From the NCBI RefSeq assembly GCF_000008765.1, contig NC_003030.1, positions 264,001 through 328,000 of the forward strand: a stretch of DNA of 64,000 nt, given 5' to 3'. Source of the stretch: Clostridium acetobutylicum ATCC 824 (lineage in GTDB: Bacteria; Bacillota; Clostridia; Clostridiales; Clostridiaceae). Numbering within the stretch: position 1 is the first letter of the stretch; every line of letters starts with the position of its first letter. Made by a program: the position numbers and the translations under genes. Below, in pieces: positions 34,777 to 44,309 of this stretch. The notes beneath the pieces are model-generated. The model was not told the DNA's origin. It did not search any database and saw nothing but the letters and a program-made list of their open reading frames with translations.

Positions 34777-35718
34777 ATGAAAAAGAATACTAAAATTTCA
34801 GTAATCGGAGCAGGATTTGTTGGTTCTTCTACAGTATTTGCGCTAATGAACGGTGGACTTGCATCTGAGATAGTTATAGTAGATGTAAATAAAGATAAGG
34901 CAGAAGGGGAAGCAATGGACTTATCTCATGGTGCAGCTTTTGTTAAACCTGTAGTTGTGAAATCTGGAGATTATAAAGATACAGAAGGTTCAGACATAGT
35001 TATAATAACAGCGGGAGCAGCACAGAAACCAGGTGAGACAAGACTTGAATTGATAAATAAGAACTACAATATATTTAAGTCTATAGTTCCTGAAGTTGTA
35101 AAATATAATCCAAACGCAATTTTATTAGTAGTTTCTAATCCAGTAGACATATTAACTTATATTACCTATAAACTTTCAGGTTTTCCAAAGTCTAGAGTAA
35201 TAGGTTCGGGTACAGTTCTTGATACATCAAGATTTAGATACATGTTAAGTGAACATTTTGAAATTGATGTTAGAAATATACACACTTACATTATGGGAGA
35301 ACACGGAGATTCAGAAATAGCTACATGGAGTTTAACAAATATAGCAGGGATGGATGTAAATGAATATTGTGAAGCTTCCTGCAAAAAATGTGATGGATCA
35401 TTAAAATATAAAATATATGACGATGTAAAAAATGCGGCGTATCATGTTATAGAGAAAAAGGGTGCAACTTATTACGCTGTTGCACTAGCTGTAAAAAGAA
35501 TAGTAGAAGCTATATTAAGAGATGAAAATTCAATTTTGACAGTATCTTCTCTTCTTGAAGGTCAATATGGAATAAAAGACGTGTATATGGGGGTTCCTTC
35601 TATAGTTGGAATTAACGGAGTGAAGGATATTATAGAGGTTCCTTTAAATGATGAAGAGAAAAATAATCTTACAGATTCCGCAAAAACATTAAAGGAATCA
35701 CTAGATAGTATATTTTAA
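34777..35718 (+). CDS. ldh: L-lactate dehydrogenase
   Basis: Protein of 313 aa, standard length. It reduces pyruvate to L-lactate with NADH. The Rossmann motif GAGFVGSS is at residues 11-18, coenzyme Asp36 in VIVDVNKD, Arg89 in GETRLEL, Asp149 and Arg152 in LDTSRF, and catalytic His176 in GEHGDSE. The Arg before the catalytic loop and the HGDSE motif distinguish it from malate dehydrogenase. ATG follows TTGGAGGGG. It is monocistronic with its own promoter, Rex-type operator and terminator. Confidence 0.97.
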   Translation: MKKNTKISVIGAGFVGSSTVFALMNGGLASEIVIVDVNKDKAEGEAMDLSHGAAFVKPVVVKSGDYKDTEGSDIVIITAGAAQKPGETRLELINKNYNIFKSIVPEVVKYNPNAILLVVSNPVDILTYITYKLSGFPKSRVIGSGTVLDTSRFRYMLSEHFEIDVRNIHTYIMGEHGDSEIATWSLTNIAGMDVNEYCEASCKKCDGSLKYKIYDDVKNAAYHVIEKKGATYYAVALAVKRIVEAILRDENSILTVSSLLEGQYGIKDVYMGVPSIVGINGVKDIIEVPLNDEEKNNLTDSAKTLKESLDSIF

Positions 35719-35721
35719 GGT

Positions 35722-35767
35722 AAAAGACCTAAACTCCAAGGGTGGAGGCTAGGTCTTTTTTTATTTT
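35722..35767 (+). terminator. Terminator of ldh
   Basis: AAAAGACCTA pairs with TAGGTCTTTTT around a GC-containing loop, followed by a long T-run. Confidence 0.9.
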
Positions 35768-35830
35768 ATTGTTGAAATTTAATTAGCTTTGTTATATTAT
35801 ATATATAACAAAGAAATTGGGGGTGTTATT

Positions 35831-36565
35831 GTGATTGAATTGCTTAATGTGAATAAGAGCTATAATGGGAAGAATAAGGCTGTTGATAATTTAAACTTTA
35901 CGATAAATTCAGGTGAGATTTTTGGATTTTTAGGGCCAAATGGTGCTGGAAAAAGCACTACAATAAAGATGATAACAGGTATTATAAAAGCTGATTCTGG
36001 AGAAATAAAAGTCGATGGATTGAATATTAAAGAAAATCCAATTGAGGCTAAAAGAAAAATAGGGTATGTTCCAGATAGTCCAGATATGTTTTTAAGATTA
36101 AAAGGTATTGAATATTTAAATTTTATGGCAGATATATATGACGTAACAACATCAGATAGAAAAGAAAGAATTGAAAGTTTAAGTAAGTATTTTGATATGG
36201 AAAGTGCTTTAGATGATAAAATTCAAAGTTACTCTCATGGTATGAGACAAAAGATTGTTGTTATGGGGGCACTTATACATGATCCAGATGTTTGGATACT
36301 AGATGAACCTATGACTGGCTTAGATCCAAAGGCTTCTTATAATTTAAAAGAAATGATGAGAAAACATGCTGATAGCGGAAAAACAGTGTTTTTTTCAACT
36401 CATGTGCTTGAAGTTGCTGAAAAACTTTGTGATAGAATTGGAATAGTTAGTAAAGGAAAAATCGTATTTTGTGGGACAATGAATGAAATGAAACAAAAGC
36501 TTCAAGAGGAAGGAAGTTCTCTTGAAAGAATGTTTTTGGAGTTGGTTGAAGATGGAGAAAAATAA
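35831..36565 (+). CDS. ABC transporter ATPase (ABC-2 associated)
   Basis: ATPase of 244 aa. Walker A is GPNGAGKST near residues 36-44, the signature is YSHGM in place of LSGGQ, and Walker B is VWILDEPMTGLDP. A GTG start at 35831 follows GGGGGTG; the open frame continues upstream but without a good site. The coding end overlaps the next gene by 14 nt, so ATPase and permease form one two-subunit exporter. The substrate is unknown. Confidence 0.87.
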   Translation: MIELLNVNKSYNGKNKAVDNLNFTINSGEIFGFLGPNGAGKSTTIKMITGIIKADSGEIKVDGLNIKENPIEAKRKIGYVPDSPDMFLRLKGIEYLNFMADIYDVTTSDRKERIESLSKYFDMESALDDKIQSYSHGMRQKIVVMGALIHDPDVWILDEPMTGLDPKASYNLKEMMRKHADSGKTVFFSTHVLEVAEKLCDRIGIVSKGKIVFCGTMNEMKQKLQEEGSSLERMFLELVEDGEK

Positions 36566-38198
36566 ATTTTTAATTTTAACTAAGTATCTTCTCCTTGGTG
36601 GTTCTTATGGAAGCGGAAGAAAGAAAAAAGGTATATTTTCGAAAAGTACCGTTGCAAATCTAGTATTAAAGTTTATTTTAATCCTTATTTTTGGTGCGAT
36701 TGCAGGTTCAATTGATCTTGCTGCATATATGGGCTTAAAGATCGTTCATATGGAGTATGTGCTGCTTCAAATGAATTACTCTGCTATAACTGCAATTATT
36801 TTCTTCTTTGGAATATTCTCCACAATGGGAGTGTTTTATTTTTCAAATGACATAAATTTTCTTATACCAATGCCCTTGAAACCGGAGACAATTGTTGCAA
36901 GTAAGTTTACAGTATCACTTATACAAGAGTATTTTATTACAGTTGTAATTTTACTCCCATGTACATTGGTATATGGTATAGCATCGGGAATGGGAGTTAT
37001 ATTTTATATACTAAGCATTCTATTCATGCTATTTGAACCTATACTTCCATTAGCAGCTGCCCTTTTGATAAGTATATTTATTATGCCACTTATAAACAAG
37101 TCAAAGAAAAAGGATTTATTTAAAACCCTAGGAGGAATTTTAGCAGTAGGTTTTGGATTGGGTATAAATATATTAACAAGAATGATGGGTGGATCAAGTA
37201 GCGCGGAGCTTGTTAAAAACGTAAAAAGGGTTAACTCTACTATGTTAAATGTTTTCCCACTTGGAAGTATAGCAAGTAAAGCATTAGTAAATTCAAATCT
37301 TTTGTATACAGCATTATTTATTTTGATAAATGCATGTAGTTTTGTAGCTATAATATACTTAGCTAAGAATTTGTATTTTAAAGGTGTTCAGGGACTTTCT
37401 GAATCTTCTTCTAAGAGAAAGAAAATAGATTCTAAGAAGATGAATAAAGAAACTCAGAAAAAGTCAATTTTATTTTCTTATACTATGAAGGAACTTAAGA
37501 TTTTATTTAGAACTCCAGCGTATTTTGTAAACTGCGTGATGTCAAGTTTCATATTTCCTGTTGTTATATTAATTCCAATGTTATTTAATACATCAGATAA
37601 GAAGGGGCTAAGCTCAGCTTTAAGTTATATAAATGGCCCTCAAGGATTTAGGATTTTAGTAACAGCCTCTGTAGTATTTGGACTTATTATGGGTACAATG
37701 AATTCAGTTACGTCTACATCCATTTCAAGAGAAGGCAGTAACTTTTTTGTAATGAAGTATATACCAATTAAATACTCAAAACAAATTGCAGCTAAAATAT
37801 TTTCAGGAATATTTGTTGGAGCAATATCGATAATACTTATAGATATAGCAGCGTTTTTTGTAGTGAAAATTCCAGTATATGTTTTTGCATACATGATTAT
37901 AACAGGAATACTTGGGATTGTTTTTACATCAATTATAGGTATGTATATAGATTTGAGTATGCCTAAATTAGAATGGGATACAGAGCAAAAGGCGGTTAAA
38001 TCAAATATAAATTCATTTATAAATTTTCTTGTGTCAATATTACCTGCTGCAATAATTATAGTAATATGTATATTTATAAATGTGAATGTTAATATATTCT
38101 TTGGAATATTGTCTCTAGTGCTTTTAGCTTTAGACTATGTTACATACAAGGTAGTATGTATCAGTGGAGAAAAGAAATTAGATAGATATGAGAGTTAG
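36552..38198 (+). CDS. ABC transporter membrane subunit, about 548 aa
   Basis: Large polytopic protein with roughly 12 hydrophobic segments in two halves, joined by a basic linker near residues 285-305 (SSSKRKKIDSKKMNKETQKK). This matches the long putative ABC-2 exporter family found beside single ATPases in Firmicutes. ATG 36552 lies inside the end of the ATPase gene, with a weak GGAG about 11 nt before it. One double-length permease probably replaces two smaller subunits. Function is unknown; peptide or antibiotic export is a guess. Confidence 0.78.
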   Translation: MEKNKFLILTKYLLLGGSYGSGRKKKGIFSKSTVANLVLKFILILIFGAIAGSIDLAAYMGLKIVHMEYVLLQMNYSAITAIIFFFGIFSTMGVFYFSNDINFLIPMPLKPETIVASKFTVSLIQEYFITVVILLPCTLVYGIASGMGVIFYILSILFMLFEPILPLAAALLISIFIMPLINKSKKKDLFKTLGGILAVGFGLGINILTRMMGGSSSAELVKNVKRVNSTMLNVFPLGSIASKALVNSNLLYTALFILINACSFVAIIYLAKNLYFKGVQGLSESSSKRKKIDSKKMNKETQKKSILFSYTMKELKILFRTPAYFVNCVMSSFIFPVVILIPMLFNTSDKKGLSSALSYINGPQGFRILVTASVVFGLIMGTMNSVTSTSISREGSNFFVMKYIPIKYSKQIAAKIFSGIFVGAISIILIDIAAFFVVKIPVYVFAYMIITGILGIVFTSIIGMYIDLSMPKLEWDTEQKAVKSNINSFINFLVSILPAAIIIVICIFINVNVNIFFGILSLVLLALDYVTYKVVCISGEKKLDRYES

Positions 38199-38210
38199 CT
38201 ATTGAGGATT

Positions 38211-38258
38211 ACTTATATGTATACCGCGGTTTTATAATCGCGGCATATGTATAAGTTT
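38211..38258. terminator. Bidirectional terminator between convergent genes
   Basis: ACTTATATGTATACCGCG pairs with CGCGGCATATGTATAAGT around a 10-nt loop, with T-runs on the plus strand and A-rich DNA suited to the minus-strand gene. It sits between convergent stops at 38198 and 38259. Confidence 0.8.
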
Positions 38259-38996
38259 TTATTTTAATACTAAGTTTTCCTTAAAGACATATAAATTAAA
38301 GCCCATTGATTGTGCTAGTTTTTTTGCACGCTCATCCTTGTCTAGAAAATTATATTGAAGTATTTTACCCTCCTTAAGACAAAACTGACATAATTCAGCT
38401 ATAAGTGTTTTAGAAATAATAGTGTTATCTCTAAATGAAGGATGTGTTATTATATTCAAATTAGCAATATCATTTTTAAAATAATCTAAGGAAGCAACAG
38501 ACACAAGGCTGTCTTTATAGAAACATCCCAAAAGTATTGGATAATTTTCTATAATTAAGGTTGTTTTATGTTCTATTTCTGAATGAGATTTTTTAAAGTT
38601 CTCGAGTACTTTCGTATCAGAAGGTAAGAGCTTTCGTACAGAATATTCGCTATTTAAAACATCAGAAACATAGCTAGGTTCAGTAAGGTAACAAAAATAA
38701 GCGTTTTCATACCTTCTTATATTATTTTTAAAATAATCCTCGAAATCTTTAGAGTATAGAGTTTTATACGGGGAGTGACTATTTACGAAATCGCTTATTT
38801 TACTCAAAATGCATGGATCTATTTTTATAAAGGACTTATCATTTATATGATATATTGATATTTTTCCAGAGTTTTTAAGTGAGTTATCTGGAATGGTTTG
38901 CGATTCAGTATCTTTATCGCTAGGTTTGTAATCAAATATATTTTGCCAATATAAATTTATTTTTTTTATCTGGTTATCGGGTATAATACTAATCAT
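38259..38996 (-). CDS. GNAT-like acetyltransferase, probable
   Basis: Protein of 245 aa. The C-terminal third has the pattern of a GNAT domain of the FR47/GNAT_acetyltran kind: strand SLVSVASLDYF, strand IANLNIITHPSFRDNTIISKTLIAEL (acetyl-CoA loop region) and RAKKLAQSMGFNLY near the end. The N-terminal half is not recognisable to me. ATG 38996 follows AGGTGGTGG; GTG and GTA codons just upstream overlap the site. It stands alone. No substrate can be proposed. Confidence 0.65.
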   Translation of the reverse strand: MISIIPDNQIKKINLYWQNIFDYKPSDKDTESQTIPDNSLKNSGKISIYHINDKSFIKIDPCILSKISDFVNSHSPYKTLYSKDFEDYFKNNIRRYENAYFCYLTEPSYVSDVLNSEYSVRKLLPSDTKVLENFKKSHSEIEHKTTLIIENYPILLGCFYKDSLVSVASLDYFKNDIANLNIITHPSFRDNTIISKTLIAELCQFCLKEGKILQYNFLDKDERAKKLAQSMGFNLYVFKENLVLK

Positions 38997-39252
38997 TATT
39001 ACCACCACCTTATACTTAAATATGATATCATAATTGGGTAAATATTACAATTAGGCTTTAATAGACGCCATTAGTTGAATACAACATTTAAATTATTATA
39101 TCCAAAAGACGCAAGCATAATGTAAAAATAATGTTAATAAAATGTGAAAAGAGCTGTTTATATAATATATTTATTAAATGCTTACAAAGGTAATTGTGAT
39201 ATAATGTTATGTACTAAATTACTCATATAGAATATGAAGGGAAAGAATTATT

Positions 39253-39669
39253 ATGAATAAAGCTATTACAAGAATTAAAGTAAGATATGCTGAGACTGAT
39301 AAAATGGGAATAGTGTATCATGCAAATTACTATGTCTATTTTGAAGCTGCAAGAGAGGATTTAATAGAAGGAGCAGGGATAAAGTATAGTGATATGGAAG
39401 ACATAGGAATAATGATGCCTCTTGTTGAAACAAAGTGTAAATATCATGAGGGAGCAAAATATGGGGATTACATATTAGTAGAGACAACCTTAGGGAAGCT
39501 TAGTCCAATAAAAGTAGAAATTAATTACAGAGTTTTAAGAGAATCTGATGGGAAACTTTTAGCAGAAGGACAGACAACACAAGTATTTGTTGATGCTCAA
39601 AATTTTAAAATAATAAAGCTAATGAAAAGTTATCCTGAAGTGTGGGAGAAACTTCAGAAAATTAAATAG
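39253..39669 (+). CDS. Acyl-CoA thioesterase, YbgC/4HBT hotdog family
   Basis: Protein of 138 aa. The family signature YAETDKMGIVYHANYYVYFE near residues 13-32 contains the catalytic Asp (D16) and conserved His/Asn. The hotdog fold hydrolyses acyl-CoA thioesters in the cytoplasm. ATG follows GAAGGGAAAG. It is a single-gene unit; the chain-length preference cannot be inferred. Confidence 0.9.
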   Translation: MNKAITRIKVRYAETDKMGIVYHANYYVYFEAAREDLIEGAGIKYSDMEDIGIMMPLVETKCKYHEGAKYGDYILVETTLGKLSPIKVEINYRVLRESDGKLLAEGQTTQVFVDAQNFKIIKLMKSYPEVWEKLQKIK

Positions 39670-39811
39670 TAAAAAAAACCTCTAATGTTAATAAGAAATT
39701 TTTATTTGTGGATTGATATTATCTGTAAATATATTATAATAAATCTTATGTATACATAAAATTACTTTAAGAATATCAATTAGTATAACAATACTAAGGA
39801 GGATTAAGAAA

Positions 39812-41674
39812 TTGGTTAATAAGTTTTTTGACCTGCTCATATGTAGACCTTTAGCAAATGAGCAAAGTTCAAGCGAAAAATATAATGTTCCTTTTGGCCT
39901 TGCGGTAATGGCAAGTGACGCCATTTCTTCTGTTGCGTATGCATCACAAGAAATTCTATTAGTGCTTGTGCCTATAATAGGAGCTGCGTCTTACGCATGG
40001 TTAGGCAAGGCTTCTTTAATGATTATAGGACTACTCCTTATACTCACAGTTTCATACGTGCAAATTATAAAGGCATATCCACAGGGTGGTGGAGCTTATA
40101 TAGTTGCTAAGGAAAATTTGGGAGTAAAACCCGGACTTGTTGCAGGAGCTTCACTTTTATTAGACTATATTTTAACTGTTGCGGTTAGTGCTAGTTCAGG
40201 AGTCGCAGCTATAACATCTGCGTTCCCAAGTCTAGTACCACACAGCGTATTACTAGCTGTGGTACTTATTATTATTTTAACGATTCTCAATTTACGAGGA
40301 GTAAGTGAATCGGCCAAAATGTTTAGTATACCTACATATTTGTTTATTTTTAGTATGATATTTATGATTATTTTTGGAATCGCAAAATATATTATATATG
40401 GTGCACCTAGCATGCATATGATACATCAGACTCTTAAGCCAATGGGAGATGTAAGTATATTTTTAATTCTGAAGGCGTTTTCTTCAGGTTGTTCTGCATT
40501 AACAGGACTTGAAGCTGTAAGTAACTCTGTACCTAATTTTAAGGAACCAGGTCAAAAGAATGCTACAATAGTAATGGTTCTTCTTACTTTATGTATATTT
40601 GTTATATTTGGTGGCTCTTCACTTTTAGCAAGATTTTATGGTGCTATACCTAATGATAATGTGACTGTTTTAGCACAAATAGCTTATGGTGTTTTCTCAG
40701 GTAAAACATTTATGTTCTATGTAGTGCAATTTACCACAGCTATCATACTTATAATGGCATGTAATACTTCATTTACAGGATTTCCTATGCTTATGTCTGT
40801 AATAGCAAGAGATGGATATGCTCCTAGAAGCTTTGCTACAAGAGGTAAAAGATTAAGCTTCTCTAATGGAATAGTATTTCTTTCTATAATAGCAGGTATA
40901 TTAGTCATTATATTTAAGGCAGATACGCATCTTTTAATACCACTTTATTCTGTAGGCGTTTTTTTATCCTTTACATTAGCCCAAACAGGAATGGTTATTC
41001 ACTGGAATAAGACAAATGAAAAAGGTAAAAATACAAGAAAGCTTATAAACGGTTTTGGAGCAGCAATTACACTCTTAACAACAGGTGTAATTGTTTATGA
41101 GAAGTTCCTATCAGGAGCGTGGGTCATTATAATACTTGTTCCTATAATAGTACTTGGATTTCTTCATATTAAAAAGCATTATAACTATGTTGCTAGAGGC
41201 TTGAGGGCTGATGAGGAATATGTTAAGAACTGTGGAATTGGACAAACTTATAACCACCTAATAATAGTTCCAATAGCAAGTTTAAATAAAGCTACCTTAG
41301 GTGCTTTAAAATATGCAAGAAGTTTAACGAGTGATGTAATAGCACTTAACGTATCACCTAATAAAGAGTATATGGATAAACTTAAACATAAGTGGGAGGA
41401 GCTTAATACAGATATTTTACTTGTTTCAAAGTATTCACCTTATAGAGCTATAGTTACACCACTTATAGAGTATATAGGAGTAATATCAAAAGCAGCAGTA
41501 CCAGATGAAAAAATAACAGTGGTTTTACCTCAATTTATAACAAGAGATAAATCAGGACAAATACTTCACAATCATACTAGCTTTTTATTGAGAGAGGCAC
41601 TTTTAAGATATGACAATATAGTGGTTTCAACTTATCCATTCCACTTAAGTCCAAAGGATGATAACGAAGAATAA
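39812..41674 (+). CDS. APC-superfamily transporter, KimA (YdaO)-like
   Basis: Membrane protein of 620 aa with about 12 spans and a cytoplasmic C-terminal domain (about 455-620) of the universal-stress/CPA type. The start region PFGLAVMASDAISSVAYASQEILLVL and the inner GGGAYIVAKENLG are hallmarks of KimA-type potassium importers, which are inhibited by cyclic di-AMP. TTG start at 39812 with AAGGAGG eight nt upstream. The other possibility is an amino-acid permease of the same superfamily. No cyclic di-AMP riboswitch is visible in the 142-nt gap upstream. It is monocistronic. Confidence 0.75.
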   Translation: MVNKFFDLLICRPLANEQSSSEKYNVPFGLAVMASDAISSVAYASQEILLVLVPIIGAASYAWLGKASLMIIGLLLILTVSYVQIIKAYPQGGGAYIVAKENLGVKPGLVAGASLLLDYILTVAVSASSGVAAITSAFPSLVPHSVLLAVVLIIILTILNLRGVSESAKMFSIPTYLFIFSMIFMIIFGIAKYIIYGAPSMHMIHQTLKPMGDVSIFLILKAFSSGCSALTGLEAVSNSVPNFKEPGQKNATIVMVLLTLCIFVIFGGSSLLARFYGAIPNDNVTVLAQIAYGVFSGKTFMFYVVQFTTAIILIMACNTSFTGFPMLMSVIARDGYAPRSFATRGKRLSFSNGIVFLSIIAGILVIIFKADTHLLIPLYSVGVFLSFTLAQTGMVIHWNKTNEKGKNTRKLINGFGAAITLLTTGVIVYEKFLSGAWVIIILVPIIVLGFLHIKKHYNYVARGLRADEEYVKNCGIGQTYNHLIIVPIASLNKATLGALKYARSLTSDVIALNVSPNKEYMDKLKHKWEELNTDILLVSKYSPYRAIVTPLIEYIGVISKAAVPDEKITVVLPQFITRDKSGQILHNHTSFLLREALLRYDNIVVSTYPFHLSPKDDNEE

Positions 41675-41760
41675 AATATACAAAAAAAAGCGGATTTAAT
41701 TCTAAATTGTTAATCATACAATAACAAAACGATTGATTTAACAATAATCTGCACTATATG

Positions 41761-41789
41761 TTTACTTTTTTAATAAAATGTAGTACTAT
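41761..41789 (+). promoter_or_regulatory. Promoter of the leuA T-box transcript
   Basis: TTTACT at 41761-41766, 17-nt spacer, TACTAT at 41784-41789, followed by a long untranslated leader. Confidence 0.6.
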
Positions 41790-41837
41790 ATAGACAATTA
41801 AATTAGATATATTGCTATGAACAGAAATATTAAGAAT

Positions 41838-42078
41838 CAAATAAACTTCCAGAGAGTCGGGATTGCTGGGAACCGATAGTTTTTAGATTTTGAACTCATC
41901 TGTGAGCAGTCGCCTGAAGTTACTGTAGGGTAGAACGGAATTCCACCGTTATATGGATAGATAGTACGAACCATTTATAGTGGAGTGCTATTGAAAAAGT
42001 GAACTTTAAGTTAAGTTAAATAGAGTGGTACCGCGAGTAAACCTCGTCTCTTTCGTATTGATGGAGACGAGGTTTTTT
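41838..42078 (+). promoter_or_regulatory. T-box leader (tRNA-Leu sensing) of leuA
   Basis: It has all T-box parts: stem I with a GAACTC specifier loop (codon CTC, Leu, at 41895-41897), the T-box sequence AGAGTGGTACCGCG at 42022-42035 that pairs with the tRNA acceptor end, and a terminator hairpin AACCTCGTCTC / GAGACGAGGTTTTTT at 42040-42078. Uncharged tRNA-Leu should favour the antiterminator and switch on leuA. The Leu codon agrees with the gene downstream. Confidence 0.93.
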
Positions 42079-42118
42079 ATTTATTAAGAAAATAAACATT
42101 TAAAGGAGTGTTTTTTAT

Positions 42119-43795
42119 ATGTTGTATAATAAATATGTCAAATATCCTAAAGTAAAATTGGACAATCGTGAATGGCCTGATAAGCAAATAGAAAAGGCAC
42201 CTATATGGTGCAGTGTTGATTTAAGAGATGGAAATCAAGCATTACCAAAACCTATGAATGTAGATGAAAAAATAAAGATGTTTAAAATGCTTGTAGATAT
42301 AGGTTTTAAGGAGATAGAGATTGGATTTCCTTCTGCTTCAGAAACAGAATACGAATTCACAAGAAAGCTTATAGAAGATAAATTAATCCCTGAAGATGTT
42401 ACTATACAAGTTTTAACACAAGCTAGAGAACATTTAGTTAAAAAAACATTTGAGGCATTAAAGGGAGTTAAAACAGCTATTGTCCATGTGTATAATTCAA
42501 CATCTGAGCTTCAAAGAAGAGTTGTGTTCAAAAAAGATAAGGATGAAGTTAAAAGTCTTGCCATAAAAGGTGCACAAATGGTAAAAAAATATAGCGAATA
42601 TACTGAATATAGTGAAAGTAAATTTGTTTTTGAATATTCGCCCGAAAGCTTTACTGGAACCGAACTTGATTATGCTCTTGAGGTGTGTGAAGCTGTACTT
42701 AATGTGTGGAAACCCAGTAAAGAGAATAAAGCTATTATAAATTTACCTTCAACTGTAGAAATGGCAACCCCTAATATATATGCAGATCAAATTGAATGGT
42801 TTTGTAAAAAATTATTAAATAGGGAGTCCGTGATACTTAGCCTGCATACGCATAACGATAGGGGAACTTGTACTGCTTCCAGTGAACTTGGGATTCTTGC
42901 AGGAGCGGATAGAGTGGAAGGAACACTTTTTGGAAATGGAGAAAGGACTGGCAACCTCGATATAATGAATATGGCATTGAATATGTATTCACAAGGTGTA
43001 GATCCTGAACTTGAATTTTCTAATTTAAATGATATAGTTGAAGCCTATGAAGAATGTACTAAGATGGTTGTGCATGAACGCCACCCATATGCAGGTAAGC
43101 TTGTGTTTACGGCTTTCTCAGGTTCCCATCAAGATGCTATACGTAAGGGATTAAAGTCATTAAAGGAAGGTAAAAACAAACATTGGGAGGTTCCATATCT
43201 TGCAGTAGATCCCCACGATTTGGGAAGAGAATACGAAGAAATTATACGTATAAATAGTCAATCAGGAAAAGGTGGGACAGCGTATATAATGGAAAGTGAT
43301 TTTGGCTTTATACTTCCAAAGGCAATGCACCCTGAGTTTGGAAAGGTAATAAAGAAAAAATCTGATGAGCTTGATTGTGAGCTTTCACCAGAGCAAATTT
43401 TCAAGTTTTTTAAGGAAGAGTATTTAGAAAACAGAAGCCCATACTACTTGAAAAATTACAAGATACATTCAATACAAAATATAGAGGAAGAGAAAAATAC
43501 TGTAGATATCGAAGCTGTAATATCGGTAAATGGTAAGGATACAAGTATAGAAGGGGTAGGAAATGGACCTGTGGATGCTTTCTTTAATGCAATGAATAAT
43601 AAAAAGTATAATGGTTGTAAATTTATATCATATGATGAGCATGCGTTAAATATTGGGTCTCATTCAAAAGCTGTTGCATATGTTCAAATTGAAAGTCAAG
43701 ATAAGAAATATTTTGGAGTCGGAATATCCGATAATATAGATACGGCATCTATTAATGCCATTGTAAGTGCTTTGAATAGAAGTAAATTAAAATAA
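42119..43795 (+). CDS. leuA: 2-isopropylmalate synthase (long form)
   Basis: Protein of 558 aa of the DRE-TIM metallolyase family, first step of leucine synthesis: acetyl-CoA plus 2-oxoisovalerate. The catalytic motif VDLRDGNQ is at residues 33-40, metal-binding SLHTHNDRGT near 240-249, and GNGERTGNLD near 279-288. The C-terminal LeuA dimer/regulatory domain (about 430-558) gives leucine feedback. This long, Mycobacterium/Corynebacterium-like form differs from the NifV pair at 28728, though related. ATG follows AAAGGAGTG. It is controlled by the T-box and stands alone, with no leuBCD next to it. Confidence 0.96.
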   Translation: MLYNKYVKYPKVKLDNREWPDKQIEKAPIWCSVDLRDGNQALPKPMNVDEKIKMFKMLVDIGFKEIEIGFPSASETEYEFTRKLIEDKLIPEDVTIQVLTQAREHLVKKTFEALKGVKTAIVHVYNSTSELQRRVVFKKDKDEVKSLAIKGAQMVKKYSEYTEYSESKFVFEYSPESFTGTELDYALEVCEAVLNVWKPSKENKAIINLPSTVEMATPNIYADQIEWFCKKLLNRESVILSLHTHNDRGTCTASSELGILAGADRVEGTLFGNGERTGNLDIMNMALNMYSQGVDPELEFSNLNDIVEAYEECTKMVVHERHPYAGKLVFTAFSGSHQDAIRKGLKSLKEGKNKHWEVPYLAVDPHDLGREYEEIIRINSQSGKGGTAYIMESDFGFILPKAMHPEFGKVIKKKSDELDCELSPEQIFKFFKEEYLENRSPYYLKNYKIHSIQNIEEEKNTVDIEAVISVNGKDTSIEGVGNGPVDAFFNAMNNKKYNGCKFISYDEHALNIGSHSKAVAYVQIESQDKKYFGVGISDNIDTASINAIVSALNRSKLK

Positions 43796-43810
43796 TATTG
43801 TATTATATTA

Positions 43811-43844
43811 AAAAGTGATAGCCATAAATGGTTATTGCTTTTTT
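43811..43844 (+). terminator. Terminator of leuA
   Basis: AAAAGTGATAGCCA pairs with TGGTTATTGCTTTT, allowing G-T pairs, across a 4-nt loop, then TT. Confidence 0.75.
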
Positions 43845-44309
43845 AGTAAAAGATGCTTTTACAAGTACATCTGTTTCTTAACCAAGGAGTTACAATTAAT
43901 CATAAAAATTCGCAATTTACTGTAATATGAATAAATATATGTATAGTTAATACAAATTTGAGGGAATTTGTGAAAAGCATAAGGGCGTTTATAGCATTTC
44001 AAAAGGATAAAATGATTTTATATCTAGATATTAATTCATATTGTAGCTATTGTACCAAATTTGATTAGTAGTTTGTACAAATTACATATGGAAAAGAAAT
44101 TGATAACATGATAATATAATGGTATGAAAAATTTAAAACAGGTAAAATAAACCTATCCATTTTTTATTATTATTAAAAAAGTTACGTTTGTATGGAAATA
44201 AATGTTAGATACGACTGAACTGCATTAATAATTTAATTTTCTATTTTGGTGGGTAGAATTCTATAAGTGAGTATGTGTTTTCTATATAACTAAGGAGGTA
44301 TTATTTATT
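43845..44309. other. Intergenic region before aspA, no confident gene
   Basis: AT-rich stretch of 465 nt. A 32-codon frame at 43970-44068 starts with GTG after GAGGG and ends SYCSYCTKFD, but nothing else supports it. A strong AAGGAGG at 44292 serves aspA. No terminator, riboswitch or RNA gene was recognised. Confidence 0.5.

Noticed and set aside
39670..39811. Cyclic di-AMP (ydaO) riboswitch before the KimA-like gene
   Set aside because: The gap is only 142 nt and AT-rich, with none of the conserved GC-rich motifs of that riboswitch.
41690..41751. Rex site or terminator between the KimA-like gene and leuA (TTGTTAA ... TTAACAA)
   Set aside because: The two halves are about 30 bp apart rather than 4 and no T-run follows; it can only be called a loose imperfect hairpin.
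43970..44068. Small 32-codon frame with GTG start
   Set aside because: It has only a partial ribosome-binding site and no further support; frames of this length are expected by chance.
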